DNA of 64,000 nucleotides from positions 13,713,444-13,777,443 of the forward strand of contig CM072896.1 in assembly GCA_037013685.1 (NCBI GenBank), written 5' to 3'. This stretch comes from Acridotheres tristis. Taxonomy: Eukaryota; Chordata; Aves; Passeriformes; Sturnidae. The notes under the pieces are model-generated. The model made no database searches and was not told the origin of the DNA. It was given only the letters and a program-made list of their open reading frames with translations. Numbering within the stretch: position 1 is the first letter of the stretch; each line of letters starts with the position of its first letter. Shown here piece after piece: positions 26,601-41,600 of this stretch. The translations under genes were made by a program, and so were the position numbers.

Positions 26601-29600
26601 TAACTATCCATAAATGTAAATTCCAAGTAATAAGTTGTAAGGTTGGTAATTCAGTTTTTGAATAATTTTTCTCCTGGGGAATAATCTACAATCATTTGGC
26701 ACAGAATTTATGTCCCCTTAGGATATCAAAGGAAGTGTGTTTAAGGACATATTCTTGTGTCTGCTTTGCAGCTTCTCCTTTTTTCCCTTTTTAAATTTAA
26801 TTTAACTTCCTCATTGTAATATGTAAAATACATGCTGATGTTATCTCAATCGCTGAAATTGTCTTGTCAAACTTTTAAGATGTACTAAATTCTTTCTCTT
26901 CTGTGAGGGTTTATCTAAAGGTGAGCGGTAAATACTTAATAATAACATAATATAGGTACTTATATAGAATAATAGGTAATAATAGAAAATATTATCAAAG
27001 TGGTGTGTTCTGTGGTCTGAGACAGTATCAATGAAGGGAGAACCAGAACGTGATGGAAATTTGGCACATCAAATGCTGCAGCATGATTTGTGGTCAAAGT
27101 CCCAAGCTCAGAAGTAGTAATAGTAGATCACTGTGATGGTTTCTAAGTGTTTCTAAATCGCAGACTTGCTTTAGTTTTCAGTGTCTCAGTCCTGGGATCC
27201 CGATTTGAAAAGCATTCCATTCTTTAGCATTCGTATCAACTGCCCAGAATAACAGTGCCCACACTCAGCATCCTGGCAGTCAGTTTCACACTAATCTCTA
27301 AGCTCCCAAATTACAGATTGCTTTTACAAATGCAACTGTTACTTCCATATCTCTTCCTGCAAGTAAAAGCAACTTTCTTTCACAACTCCTGGAACATAAG
27401 GTCGGAAGAAATCATTAGCTCATACATTCTGCCCTCATTTTCAGCACCATCCCATATGTCTCACCTGTCACCTTAACATGAGTCCAGAGCTGTGCCTGTA
27501 GGCATTTGGATGAATGCCCACATAAGTAGCAGATTCCTGTGTGCTGTGTCATGGGAAAATGGGTTTGACTGAGGGTATAATGATCTAGCTGGCATGTTTG
27601 AACACATGTGTTTTGGAGGAGGCCATGAACTCTGCCTGGCAGGTTTGTTTGCATGGAGAATGGATGAAGGCCTGGAGGCTGCTCTTTAGCAGTGATGAGG
27701 CTGTAAACCTCTGGTTAAATCAAGCCTATTAATTTCTTAGGGAGATGAATACATAATGGACCACAGGCAGAAAACAGTACAGCCTGGAGCAGCTGCAGTG
27801 GAGGGGAGGAGGGATGAAGAGGGCTACACTCAGTGCAAGCAGCACTCCTTGCAACTCTTTTCCTGATAACTGTCCTTGTTATTATCTCAGGAGGAGACAG
27901 GAGAAGTGGTGAAGAAGGCTTTGGATGTTATCACTATTGCTGTCCCACCAGCTCTGCCAGCTGCCTTGACAACAGGAATCATTTATACCCAGCAGAGGTT
28001 GAAGAAAAAGGGCATCTTTTGCATCAGCCCACAGAGGATCAACATATGTGGACAGCTTAACCTTGTCTGCTTTGACAAAGTAATGGCTAAGTGGTGGTTA
28101 TGCCCTCACTGGTAATGGGAGCCATGCTGGGGGTGGGAGGCTGAGGTTTGATTGAGCATTTCCATTGTATTTTAGAAACACAATGACCAGTGCTGTGTAC
28201 TTAAGTTCTTGTTGTCTGAACAGAAGCTGTGGGAAATTCTCGTTTTTCTTGGAATCTATGAATTGTCTGGTAGCCCTTTTGCTCTGCACCATGCTGGTAT
28301 TTTTGGACAGTAACTTCTTAAAATAAGTCTTGTTTTTTATTCCTATTGAAGCTCTCATGTGGGAAGCTAATTTAAATGTACATTTTAACTTAGACTGGCA
28401 CCTTAACAGAAGATGGCCTGGATCTTTGGGGTTTGCTGCCCTCTGAAAGAAGCTGGTAAGGCTCCTTGACACACCAATGGCATCTAAATTTGGTGGGGGT
28501 AGTGATTGGATTCTTCCACTAGACAAAGGACCAAATCTGAAAAACAATTATTGTTAAACAGTTAAGCAGTTTGAAGTTCCCCATGTTTCAATTTTAAATT
28601 TTATTTCTATATCCTCTGGGAAATTAATTGTTTGCCTTATCCCAGGGGTCCTGTTCCACATGAAAAGATGCACCCACTGTTGCCAGCATTTGGCACAGCA
28701 TGTCTGGGCAGACAGTGTTCAGTAGACAGGCTGGGTTAGATCTCAAAGCTGCATTTCACCCCAACCCTTTATGACAGGAAGTCACTGTTACCTACAAGAT
28801 TGACACTCTGTTCTTTCAGTGGCCTTGATTTTGCCCATTTGCATTTCCAGAAATGTGCATACACAAAGTTGCTCAAACTTATGTCAGCTTCAGAACTCAA
28901 AGAATCTTTGCATAAGCTTCAAGAAAGATATTTTATAATTATCTGTTCGTCTCTCCATATCACAGGACTCCCTAACTAGGCATAACACACCTGGTTTGAG
29001 CCTGTTTACCCCAGCCTTAATAGGTGCATGAAAAGCAGCTCATGGGGGAGGACAAGTCCCCAGAACATGTGTGTGGTCTGGGCTTAGGATGGGACTTTTA
29101 CTGGTCCCAGTTTAGGATGTTTTTCTGTTAGTCTTATGTTATTTGGTATACTCTGAGAGTAACCTTTATGTTCTTTTTTGCTTTAGCTTTCAGGATATTC
29201 ACAGTTTTCCTGCAGACCACAGCCTGCCTTGGGGCCCATTGTTCAAAGCACTGGCAGTTTGTCATTCATTAATTGTTTGGAAGGGCAAGATCCAAGGTGA
29301 CCCACTGGATGTAAAAATGTTCGAGGCCACTAACTGGGTAAAGCTGTGATTTGTTGTTATACAAACAGTGGGGAGATCACCTTGCAATCTCAGGTCTATC
29401 CAGACACCTATCAAAATTATGAAAACTTCGGGAATTCTGCTAAAAAAACTCCTGTGAAACAGGAATAACTGAGTTTCTTTTGACAACAAAAAATATTTTT
29501 GTTCCTCACAATCATGTTGTGATGATAAAAAATATCCAGATGATTTATGGAATACTTCAAGAGCAGAGATTTCTACATCAACACAAATTCTTGTGTATTA

Positions 29601-32600
29601 TTTCCTCATTGAGTCTATGTTATATCTAAAGATTTTTCTTCATTTAGTGTGTTGCAATGAATAAAAGATTTATTGTCAGTGAGAGGACATAGTCTATTTG
29701 CTGTGCAAGGGTACAGCAGTGTCTTAGTGAACCTGGTGAGACTTTCTACTCGATTGCTAAGACACAGTGGATTTTCCATTACTGGAAGTGTTTAGTTTGA
29801 CAACAGACAGACCCCTCCCAGGAATGAATAAGACACCTTGTTTAGAGACAAGGAAAACCTCTAAATGAATCCTTGAGGTTCCTCTCAATATTGGTATTGC
29901 AGTCTGAAATATTTTTGTCTTTGAATACACAGGTGATAGATGATTCCAGCATTCACCAGATTGAAGGCCAAGGATCCATACATGCCACAGTTGTCAGACC
30001 TGGACTTAAAGCCACCACTGTAAGTTATTTGCAAGATTCACATCCATGATCAAGTTAGTCAGTGTAAGGGTTACACTTTATAAGAAAGCTTGGATGTCCT
30101 TGTCCAAGAGAGCTCTTCCCCACTTTGTCTTTCCTGTACTCCCTGCAGAGAGATTGCCTTGCTCTCTCTCATTACAGATGCCTGGGGGAGCTTGCTGCTC
30201 ACACCAGAAACAGGGGGATGCTGGATTAGAGATTGTCCAGCTCAGGGATTTGCCTGTCCTCATGGTTTGAGAGTCAGTCTGAAGTCAGCTGAGTGGGGGA
30301 TGCAGTGGAGTCTGGTGGCTGATGTCAGACCCTCACTGGTGGGACTCTCTGACAACCATTTCCCCTTCTCAAGACCAGTAAGAGACCTACAGAGTCTTAC
30401 TAAAGAAACAGGACTAGCAAATTCCTTTCAGTAAATCACATTGAGTAGTCTACTAAAATTGTCAATGAACTTTTCCTACTGCTTAAGCTAAACATTTCTG
30501 CACAAATTTAATCTCATCTTCATGTACCAGTCATTTCTAAGTGTGACAAATTATCCCATTATGCATGGTTAGCTTCTTACTGTGGCCCAAAGGACAGACC
30601 TAAAATCCTTTGGTCTGAGTTTAAAATCCTTGCTAGAGTGTGTAATCCACTTGCTTTTCTCCTAGGCCCCAGTGGAAGGAATTGCCATTTTACATCAGTT
30701 CCCATTTTCCTCAGCCTTGCAAAGAATGTCTGTCATTGCCCAGGAAATTGGTGGGGATCCACAGGCCTTCATAAAAGGGGCTCCTGAAATAGTAGCCATG
30801 CTGTGTAGAGCAGAAACAGGTAACAAACGTTTATAAATGCATCCTAGAACAGATATGTATAAGTGACTTTGGATGGTGCAATGAAATGGAAGGCCCAAAT
30901 GAGATTTCTGTCTAAGACTTTATACTAAAGCCTGAAAAGTGTCTCTGTTGTATTCTAAGTCTAAGGCTAAGCTCTCACATAGCCCTTCTCAACAAAGAAG
31001 GATTTTGGGAGAGATAAGAGATAAAAGTAACTACCAACTCCTATACAAGATGTACAGTCTCTGGCAGAATAGGTATTTGGAAAAGTTGCATACAGTTCTG
31101 CCCCCCTCAAAAAAGTTGGGTTTTTTTCTCTGAACCTTGGGAGGGCATCTAGAGAAGCACAGATCCTTCATGACACCCTGGAAGAAGGTAAGTCTTTGCA
31201 GTTTAGGACCAAAGTTCAAAATGATGAAGGAGAGGCAAAGATTTTCTTATTGAACAAAATTAAGTTCAGCTTCTTTCTTTGATATGCTTGGCCTATTGGT
31301 AGACTCTAGGTCTACAGGCCTTCTGGGACATAAACCTTCCCTGCTCCAAGGCTTCCTTTTATTAGAAAGCAGTTAAATGCTATGATAAACTGTCTTTTCC
31401 TCTTTTGCACAGTCCCATCAAACTTTGAGAGCAAGCTCCTGCTCTACACAGCACAGGGCTTTCGGGTCATTGGACTGGCCTGTAAATCTCTGCAGGGAGG
31501 GAAGCTGCCTGCTGCTCTAACAAGGTAAGCCATAAAAAACACTGCTTTGGCCATGTTCAGCCATGGGCCAGGGGCACCTCACAAAGCATCATCACCACAT
31601 CACCCCTGCCAAGAGCAGGGTCATAATACAGAGTTTTGTTAGATTCAGGCCAGATAGAATCTGATTTAAATCTGGATATATGTCTGGGAACAGATAGAGG
31701 GCACTCCTGTAACACATGAACAGAATCCTTGTTCATTTCTTGATTTTCTCAACTCTGGATTAACATAGGAAGCACAATCTTATTACACTCTGAAGACTAG
31801 CACATGCCCCCCCATTCATTCCATCATTTACACTAGTCTCCTTGCAGATTTACCCATGCTTTCAGTTGAACAGAAGTCTTTTCAAAAGTTTTTTATTATC
31901 CACACTCTTTGATTAAGCAAAGGCAGCAGATAACCCCCATTACTGTTCTCCAGCCCAAAGTCAGCAAACTATTTTCTGCTGTTGTGTTGGTCCAATCATT
32001 TAGCTTTCTAGCTTTAGCCCTGTTTAGTTTTTAAAGAAGTCAGCAAACTCTTCTATTATGCTCATGGTATTATTTTTTACAAGCCTCACAAAAGAACACT
32101 TACACATGAATCCGTATAGTTTTTTCCAAATCCCTTTTGCCTGTGATACTCCAGAAACACCACTTCTGAAATATCTGCAGTTACTGAGATGTGCTGTCCT
32201 CTCTCTTTACTAGCTGCAGGTCCTAACCCAGGTGAGGCTCACTTGTTGAACCCTGCATGTTCACAGGGTTTTTTGCTTTGCTGAAATGGCCCATGACACT
32301 GAGGCAGAGTGCAAGTAGTTACATAACTCTTGTGACAGGTGTCATAACAGACCTATCCAACTCAACCAGCAGATGTGTGTGAAATGGCCCAGATTTTGCA
32401 GTTGTGTATGCAGTTACAGCATGTGTGATGTTCATGCTGCCAGGAGAAAGGAGAAAGCTGCTGGTCAAACACAAGATCTGCTGTGAAAGCAGTGACCATT
32501 CAGGCACCACCTGACTCAGCCACTCTGACTGCCATGCAAGTGTTTAGGATCTCCTTGATGTCTAAAATAAGTGCTTGAAAGCTTTTCTTCTTTTCAGATT

Positions 32601-35600
32601 CTTCAGACTCAACCTGTGTCCCTGAGAGACCTCTAACTCATGACTCAGGGATGGGGCGTCTACTAAATTCTGTTCTCAGCTGCATGTATTCAACTGTAAA
32701 AAAGCAATAGCACAGGTGAAAAGAAAAATGTAGGGGAAAACAGGATTGGAGTTGCCCCAGGCTGTTTGCTTAGGTCCAACTGCCAAGAGGAGCAGACACA
32801 TTAATTAAGGTGTGTTTCTTTGTTGTACAGTCCTCAAATGAGAAAGTCTAGTATGTAGGAACTTTCCAAATAAGACCAGCACAGTCTGGGAGTCCTGCAG
32901 GAAATTCAGGGTTCTGGTACTGAATTAGCACTGCTGGTATTGAAATAGCAACACAAGAGACAGACATCCCAGGACTGCAGAAAATAGACAAATTATTTCA
33001 ATTCTTTTGAGTGAGGTGGGATGGTTGATAGTTATAACTGGCTATCACTAAATCCAATGGTGATAAAGGTAAAATAAATAATTAAATCTGTCTGTCTCTT
33101 TTTGACTGTTAGGGAGGAGGTAGAATCTGATCTGACATTCCTGGGTCTGCTGATAATGGAAAATCGATTGAAGAGGGAGACAAAGCCTGTTCTGGAAGAG
33201 CTCAGTGCTGCCCACATCAGGAGTGTTATGGTCACAGGTATCTAAAAAAGTGGATTATTTTTGTGGTCACTGGCCCAGACAGGGACTCCACCAATGTTTA
33301 AGTGAAAACTTGTCAACACCAACTGGTAGGAAGGCACGGATATTTTATCCAAGAAGCATCTGTGTTTTAGTAATGACAATGTGAACCATGTTGTCCCTGG
33401 CAACTTCATCAGGCTGTGTGTGATTCTACTAAAGGCATGTCACGTAAAATCCCTTTTTTCTAGGGTCTCCTGAAATGAGAAGACGTGGAACATGCGTGAT
33501 CAGGACAAATCTCCAAACCTTTTGACATCTGTAACTCATGCCTACCAGTGCCTGTCTATCCTTTTTTTTTTTTTTTTTCCTTGAAGGGCTATTCTATCCA
33601 AATCCAAACCAGGGTCTGGATAAAATAACCCCAAGTTTTTCCATTGTCCAAAGATTTGGGTCTCATCCCTTTCATCCCACATACACCAAAATCAATCAGT
33701 GAGAATCAGGATACCAGCAGCAATTTAGCACGGAACCTCTTATTTTTTTTTTTTTGTCTAAAACAAATAATCTAGGAGCACATTCCCCATATGGATTTCT
33801 TCAAGCTGAATATGAAAATACTTCATGTCCAGATCAAAATGTTTCTTTTCCAAATGAAAATATGTTTAATGATTGAGACAAACCTTATCTGCAAATTTTT
33901 AGTCTTTATCAAAAACTTTCTTATGCACAGACACTGAAATCTTACTGATTCTTCTGGATATATTTGAAAACTCAGAATTCAGGTTAATGAATAAACCATT
34001 CCTCACTGCAGAAATTTTTAGATAACACTTCCTTTGGTTTTTGTAGGGGACAACATTCAGACAGCTATAACAGTTGCCAAAAATGCTGGCATGATTGCTC
34101 CAACACACAAAGTGATTCTTGTGGAAGCAAATAAAATGCCTGGATCTTTTTCGGCATCTATAACCTGGAAATCCCTAGAAGAAAACAAAACTGAAGATTG
34201 CAGAAGCCTGGTGAGCATATCAGAAGCAGATTTCGTGCAGCAGGAAAACAAAATAAGGTGGAATACTTTAAATAAGGAGTGGAATTATGCTAGTATAACA
34301 GAACTGCAATTCACCATCAGAGTATGTGCTAGAAGAGTGTTTATGAAGAGGAGATCTTTATAAAAATGTGTTCCCCTTGAACTTATTTCCTGGAATATTA
34401 TCCTGTGAACACATTTTTACTAATTTGAGACCAGATTTGCAGAAATTCCAGAAAGATTTGTCTCTAACCCTCATGCTTAGCTGATGCCAGCTTAAATGCT
34501 TCCTTTCCCTTCAAGAGAAATTTGATGGTATAGATGTGGACTTAAAGTCTGTGGAGCTGATTGAACAAACCAGCCCTGTTCAAGCAGGTAGAGTGTTAGC
34601 ACTTTCCCATACCTTTAGAATTAAAACAGATCCACTGTTGAGAAATTGCATCTACACAGTGACTCATAGGCCAGCCAGGCTAAGAAATTTATTTCATCTC
34701 CACAGAGAAGCTGAGATGAAGACTGGTTACTTCCTCTCTGAATAGTTATTCTGAAGGTGCTGACCCTTCTCTGGGCAGTAGAGAGTCAGGCAGATGGTAG
34801 GGAATATCTGCAGGGCTGTTGAGTGGCTCCTCAGCCTGAGCAACTTCTGTCCTGTGCTTCCCTGCACAAAGACTTCCTTAGATGTGGTGCCCATCTGCTG
34901 TCTCTAGTCCCTCTCATTTCCAGTGCAGCCCACCAAATTGGCATTGTTGCACGAATTCTACCAAATGCAACAATCCATTTGATAGAACTCATGTAACAAA
35001 CACCCACTTAACACTGAAATTATTGGTGTTATATGCCTCAATCCCTTTACAAATCCAAGCAAAGGCAATGGGCCTGGAATCCAAGTCTCCCAGAGCCTTC
35101 AAAAGCACCTTCCTCATGGTATGTCCTTTACTTTGTCTGTAGTAGTGTCTGTGTAAATGCAGAGTAGCTTTTGAGGGCCTGGACAGAGCACTCATTCTGT
35201 CTTATTTTATAGGAGGATGACAGTCAGAGTGAGCCAAGAATCAAGATGGCATTGGGATCAGGCCAGTATCATTTTGCCATGAGTGGAAAATCTTACCAAA
35301 TTGTAGCACAGCATTTCAGGCACTTACTTCCAAAGGTAAGATCTGGATTATTTAACTGGAGTAGCCTTGCCATTCAGGAGATATGAATTGTCCAGTACTA
35401 TAAGCTGAAGAGACCTGTATCAGGACATCTTCTGGGAGCAATTATAACCCTGAAATACTTATAGACTGTATGAATCTCTGATGATAGTATATAAGGAAGG
35501 ATCTTAAAATCCCTATGTTTTTCTCTGCACATAAGAGGAGCAGGCATGCCTTAAAGTGTGAGGACATGATTTTAAACATCAGTGCCCATATTCCTACCCC

Positions 35601-38600
35601 TTGCACAGCACTGACTCTGACCTGTTTTGGAGAGCAGATGAAAATGTGATATTACACATGGTGCAATTTAGCATAGCTTGTGTGTTCCATGGACAGGATA
35701 GTTTCATGAATTCTCTTCTTATAACACCCTTCCTGGCAATCTGTGTTCATTAGGTAACTCAAATGGCATACCAGGCCTCTTGTCCTTATTGTCATTACTA
35801 CTTTTTCAAAATATTGATTAAGATCCCCTTTATCCTTGAACATCAGCCTTTTGTGTTTCAGAGTCTAGAATCAGTTGTTTACAGATGTGATATTTGGTGA
35901 TTTTAATTCAGATTATTACTGAAACCACTTACTTCAAATGTTTTAAAAATAATTTCCTATTTTTCTCCTTATAGCTCTTGCTGAATGGAACAGTTTTTGC
36001 TAGAATGTCTCCTAGTCATAAATCCAGCCTTGTAGAAGAGTTTCAAAAACTGGAGTAAGTTCCTAATGAATTTGAAAGTGTTTGTTGAATTTCCAGGCTT
36101 GAAAAGACTCTAGTGAGAACTAGCTTTTGTCTAGCATAGAGTTTCATGGAACTGCACAAAACTGAAACTTCCACACTTCTGCAAGTTGGCAATTAAATTC
36201 CAAGAGTCTGTTTAAATAGAGACACTGAACTACATGTTGGTTTGACAACCTGTCAAAGATCAAATACTTCCATGGTCCTGGCTTTTCTTTGTTCATATCA
36301 TCCTTTTTACTTCTCTCTGGGCCTGAAGGATTGACATGTCTCTCCCCAAGATTTTTAAGAATCTCTCCCAGAACTGCAGCTTCTCTGAGCTTGCTGTCTG
36401 TTTACTGTGCTGCTGCTGGCTCAATGTAATGGGCTCAAAAATGTGGCAGGGTAGTCTGGATTGTTCAGAGTCACAGTGATATATATATAGATATATCTAT
36501 GTATCTATATATCTAGATATATATATATATAAGGAGATATATATATATATATTCCTGAGTCACAGGCATGTTGCTGCCTGTTGTTCAGCTGTTTTCCTAG
36601 TCTTTTGAAGACCCTCACCCTTTCTTCACCTCGCTAACCCCAGGCTTTGTCCTAGAGCAAGGTGAGCTCTAGGACATTTCAGATTATCAACTGGGTGTGT
36701 GCAGTTGTGAACACCTCAACTGCTGTCTGGCCAGACAGGCTTTAACTTTCCAGAAAGGCTTTTAAGATAAATCTTGCATGACTTGCATAAATGACTTGCA
36801 TGGAGCAGGCTCTGATTCCTCACTTGCCTTATCACTTTATTTTTTAGTTACTTCGTGGGCATGTGTGGAGATGGAGCCAATGACTGTGGGGTAAGTGCAA
36901 CTTTTTTACAGTATATTTTAAAAATGAGAAATTAATGCAATGCCAGTAGAATATTCCAAACCGAGCACATGCTGGATATGGGAGTGTACCACTTATTCAC
37001 AGAGCAGCTGTACTATCACTATAAATCACTAGTGATTTATACCTGATCCCACTGGATCCTTACCATGCAAGAGCTGTCCTAGGCAGAGATTTTTGCAGTT
37101 TTTGATCTGAAAGATTGCTTCATTTTCTCTGCAAAAACCACCAGAAGATTCTCCTGGGGGAAGCAAGCAGAGAACCTAGAGTAGCTGCATAAAGTGTGGG
37201 AGCAAACAAGTACTAAAAAAGGAGACAGAGCCAAACCTTTCTCCTGCAGCTGATAGTGGATGACTGTGGGGTCTGTGGAAAATGAACTTTCCCATGCTCT
37301 CATCCCTATTCCTTCCCTGGACTTGGCATCTCGCTGGAGGAACGCTCAGGGTGGAGCACACCCAGGGAGTGAAGAGGGGCTGCTGTGACAGAACACATCC
37401 TGTAAAAGGGCTCACTGCTTGGCTGACATGTAAGCTGCTGTGTCTTGCTGGTGAGCACTGAGGAGGAATGTGACTTTCAGGCTTTGAAAGTGGCACATGC
37501 AGGGATATCCCTGTCGGAGCAGGAGGCGTCTGTGGCTTCACCTTTCACATCCCGAACTCCCAGCATAGCCTGTGTTCCAGAGCTAATCAGGTAACCATGG
37601 CGTTTTCTTTCCTGTTTCATATTGAAGAAAATTCCCGCACTTCTCAAACATTAGGCTTGGGTGTTCCCATCGAGTCACAACATGCATATCTAGAGAAAGA
37701 TAAATGTCTTTAACCTTGAAATTGCCACTTACCTAGTCCCTATCTAAAATTCCTTTAAGATACATTAATTATCACAGGAGGAGGACATTTACAGTAGAGC
37801 TTTATGTCATCAAAAGTATTTTAAATGCAAAAGAAATAACAAAATGAACAATGCTCCACAAAGCTGAATCAAATGTCCACCAGCCAAACTGTATATGAAT
37901 TTTAGGTCCTCTGATACCCTATGCTAGTAAAACATGGCATCTATTATGCCAGGATCCTGATTTTGCTTACTGGGGCATTTGAGTAGCCAGGGAGAGAGCA
38001 TTATCCTGATTGGATATTGTATGTTCACTGTAGGAGGAGAGGACTTGTTAGTTCTGAACTCACTGGGCAGCAGCTTGGCTTTGGAAGTTTTTCCTCATAC
38101 AGACTTGTTACCTACACTATTAATGTCAGCAGAAAAGTTGCTGGGGTAAACTGTTGTCTACAGAACACAGGTGACTGGAATCAAGCCCATTTCATTGAAC
38201 TAGATATCTGCAAGTGAAGATTTTATTTTCATTTAGGTCAGATTTTATTTATTTCACCTCCCAGAAAGGTACTGGTAGAGGCCTCTCTGCTTGTGACACA
38301 CGCCTTGTTTTTCAACAGCCTTTTGAGAGAACTGGCACCAGGAGCAGACCCATCACCTAATTGCTGTACTTTATTTATGTCTTCACACAGAGAAGGCCGT
38401 GCTGCTCTTGTCACTTCCTTCTGCATGTTCAAGTACATGGCACTGTACAGCACAATTCAGTACCTTGGTGTTCTCCTGCTTTACTGGGTATGTATTGGGA
38501 ACAATTGCCTGGAACTGGATAAGCTGCTATTTCCTTGTAGGAGAAACAGGGCATAAAAGTCACATGAAACTGGGAGATAGAGCTTTACCTGAGCTGCAAA

Positions 38601-41600
38601 CTTCTGTGGTGTGATCATATGGTCCTCCTGTACCCTCAGCAGAAAACTGGCAAGATTCTTCCCATTAACTTCAGCCAGAAGGCTCAAGATCCAAGCTGGG
38701 CAAAAAGAAAGCTGAGATACTGAATGGTGTTTTGGGTGAGGGCATATGTCTCTGAAAAGGAAGAATCTGGTGTAAGCATATGCTGTTACAATTTATTCAG
38801 CATTTAAAGCATGAATTAACTTGACAGTAAGCAAATCCCCTGGAGTGCCTTAAACCACTTTTGCATGGCTTTTTCCCAGATGGAGAGGAGGGCTTTGTGT
38901 TCAGAAGTAACCCAGTAGTGAGAAAGAAGTCTCTTCAAATATTCTTCTCTTTTATTGCCTGAAGTGAACTGAAAGTGTAGTTAGTCTGAACAATGTGCAA
39001 AATGAGAATATTCACTGCAGGCCCAATGGTGAGGAACCTATTGGCAGGGTGGTAAAATGTGTGGTCTCCTTATCTTCAGATTAGCATTTCTGAGCAAACA
39101 GCAGAGCAGTAGCTCCATGGATATAATACAGCTTTCTGGAGACAATATGAACATGCCCATGGCAAATATCTGATTTGTGATTTTTTTTCCTTTTTTTTCC
39201 TCTTTTCAGCAACTAAACTCCTTTGGGAATTACCAATTTTTGTTCCAAGATCTGGCTATTACCACCGTAATTGGTGTGACAAGTAAGCCTCTTAGTCATC
39301 CTACGTATTAATGAGAGAAGGATTTCATATATTTTTCTCCTCCTTAGAAATGCATAACTCTACATATAGAAAGGAAGAAAATGGAGGCCAAGTTTCCTGC
39401 AGAGTAAAAATCCTCTATGTAGAATACAGGATGTTTGTGTTAGTAGAAGAGGGGTCTTGTTTGAGAAAAGCCCTGAAGATGGGAAGTACTTAGTGCTGCA
39501 TTTGCAGAGTGTGTAGATTGTTACTACCTGGGGTGCTGTCTTTAGGACCAAGGAGTAAACCCACACCTAGTGCAGTGGAAAGTCTATTTGGGCAATTTCC
39601 TATTGACTTAGGAAGGCAGATTAAGAAGATACCTGACTCCATGCCCAAATGAAAACATAGGGATTAACTTTTTTGAGTCCAGCTCTCACATTTGAAGCTG
39701 TGTAGGCCAGAGCCCCAAAAGAAAAGAGAGGTGAAAATGGAGAAGAAAGAAATTACAGATGTCAAGACACTACAGAGCAGGGAGCTGTAAGCCAAGAATA
39801 AGAGGGGAAACCAGTGCTGAGGGAGAAAGAGAAAGACAATGTTATTGAGACAAAATAAGTGCAGGAAGAGTTTTAGATGCAGGAATGGCAAGGACAGGGC
39901 CCTGAAAAGCATATAGCAAAACCACTTCCTGGTATGTTCCATCCTTGCTGGAACACGGACAACAGGAAAAGACACTGATGAAATCGAGCCTGAAAAGGTC
40001 AGCCACAACAGCACTGGGTGCCAAAAGCTACATTGCTCTAAGTAGTTTATCTGGAATTGCATCAAAGCTTTGTGCATAGCTCTTTTACTCAAAGTCTGGA
40101 TAACTTTGTTAAACCTAAGAACAGAGGAAAACCTGTTGTGTCAGGTAATACTGTCCTTATCCAGCTCAAATAACCAACCACTAGGTGTTTAGTGTAGGAG
40201 GATGAACAGAACATGGGCAGCAAAAAATCCCAAGCTACAGCTGACAAGTGACAGAAAGAGAGCAGGAGAGCATAAGCATATCTTCATATTCTGACAGTAG
40301 CCAAACAAAATAAAAAGCCAACATTTTCTTTTTCAAAAATTCCTCATGATAGTCAGATGACATTAGTTAATCTCTTCTGTGTCAATACGATTTTATAAGA
40401 AAATAAGTCTGTGTTTTATACTTGATACGATTTTTGTATGTGTTTTTAAGAATATTACAGACTACAAGAGTGTCATTGATACAGTCAGTATTACACAGCA
40501 TCACTGTTTTTATTTTGGACACACCAGTAAACACATCTGTGCATATTTCAGTGAGTTTCACAGGTGCCTATCCAAAGCTGGTCCCCTACAGGCCTCCAAG
40601 CCAGCTCATCTCACCCCCATTGCTGCTCTCTGTTGTGCTTAACATCCTCTTCAGCCTCAGCATGCAAATCTTCGGGTTTGTGGTGGTCCAGGAGCAGCCT
40701 TGGTATTCCAAAACTGATATACACAGGTAGGATCCCTTTCTGGGACTCTGGATACCACAGGGTTGACCTAGTGGGGCAGGTCTGTGTGAAGTTATTGATC
40801 AGTTTAACTACAGGTCTGATGATCAGCAGACCCTGTGCTGCCCACAGGGTGCAAACACTTTAACCAGTGTTGTCTGAGGTCATTAAACTCCCAGCAACCC
40901 ACCACACACAGTTCATGTGGTGAGAATGCTTCTGCTGAGCACAAAGAGGAGGATTTGATTGCAGGAGAGGCCAGGTTTGAGCTCAAGTACTAACAAGTTC
41001 AGCAAGTTCAGCCAATGGTGAGATTGAGGGCATTGCCAATAACCTATATCATGGCCACGAGGGAGGATTCCTCATAGTTAATAGTGGAAGCTGGGGGAAA
41101 TAACCAGGACAATGATCATCCCCTGACCAGCGTGACACTCTTTTTCAGTGCCTGCCTGCCAGTGACCAGCCATGAGAGGAATTTATCCTCCAGCCTGGCT
41201 CTCCATGGGGTGAGAGATGGAGCCCATGAGCAAACAGACAATGGCTTCAAGAGCTATGAAAACACCACCGTGTGGCTGCTGAGTACCGTCAATTGCCTCA
41301 TTGTAGCACTGGTGTTTTCTAAGGGAAAGCCTTTCAGGCAACCCATCTACACCAACTGTAAGTATGGGGAGAGAGGAAATTTTATATATCAACTCAGGAG
41401 GTCACTTTGATAGGGAAAAATTAAACTTGACCAAAATTTTGTCAGCCAAAAATCAGGAGCAAGCCTGTCATGTGAAGGGAACATGAGCACATATGTTTGT
41501 GACAGTTCCAGAAGATGCAGTGAGTCATGGAAGAGGTGTTCTTTTTCTCTTTGGGACAAATCCTGCATCCTGCTCTTAGACAAAACTCTCTTCAGCTCTC

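Noticed and set aside
34514..34590. Possible extra ATP13A4 exon (reads [19 protein letters not shown])
   Set aside because: No acceptor and donor pair keeps the frame: exon 19 ends and exon 20 begins in phase 0, while this piece either hits a TAG or shifts the frame. It has no counterpart in the remembered human protein.
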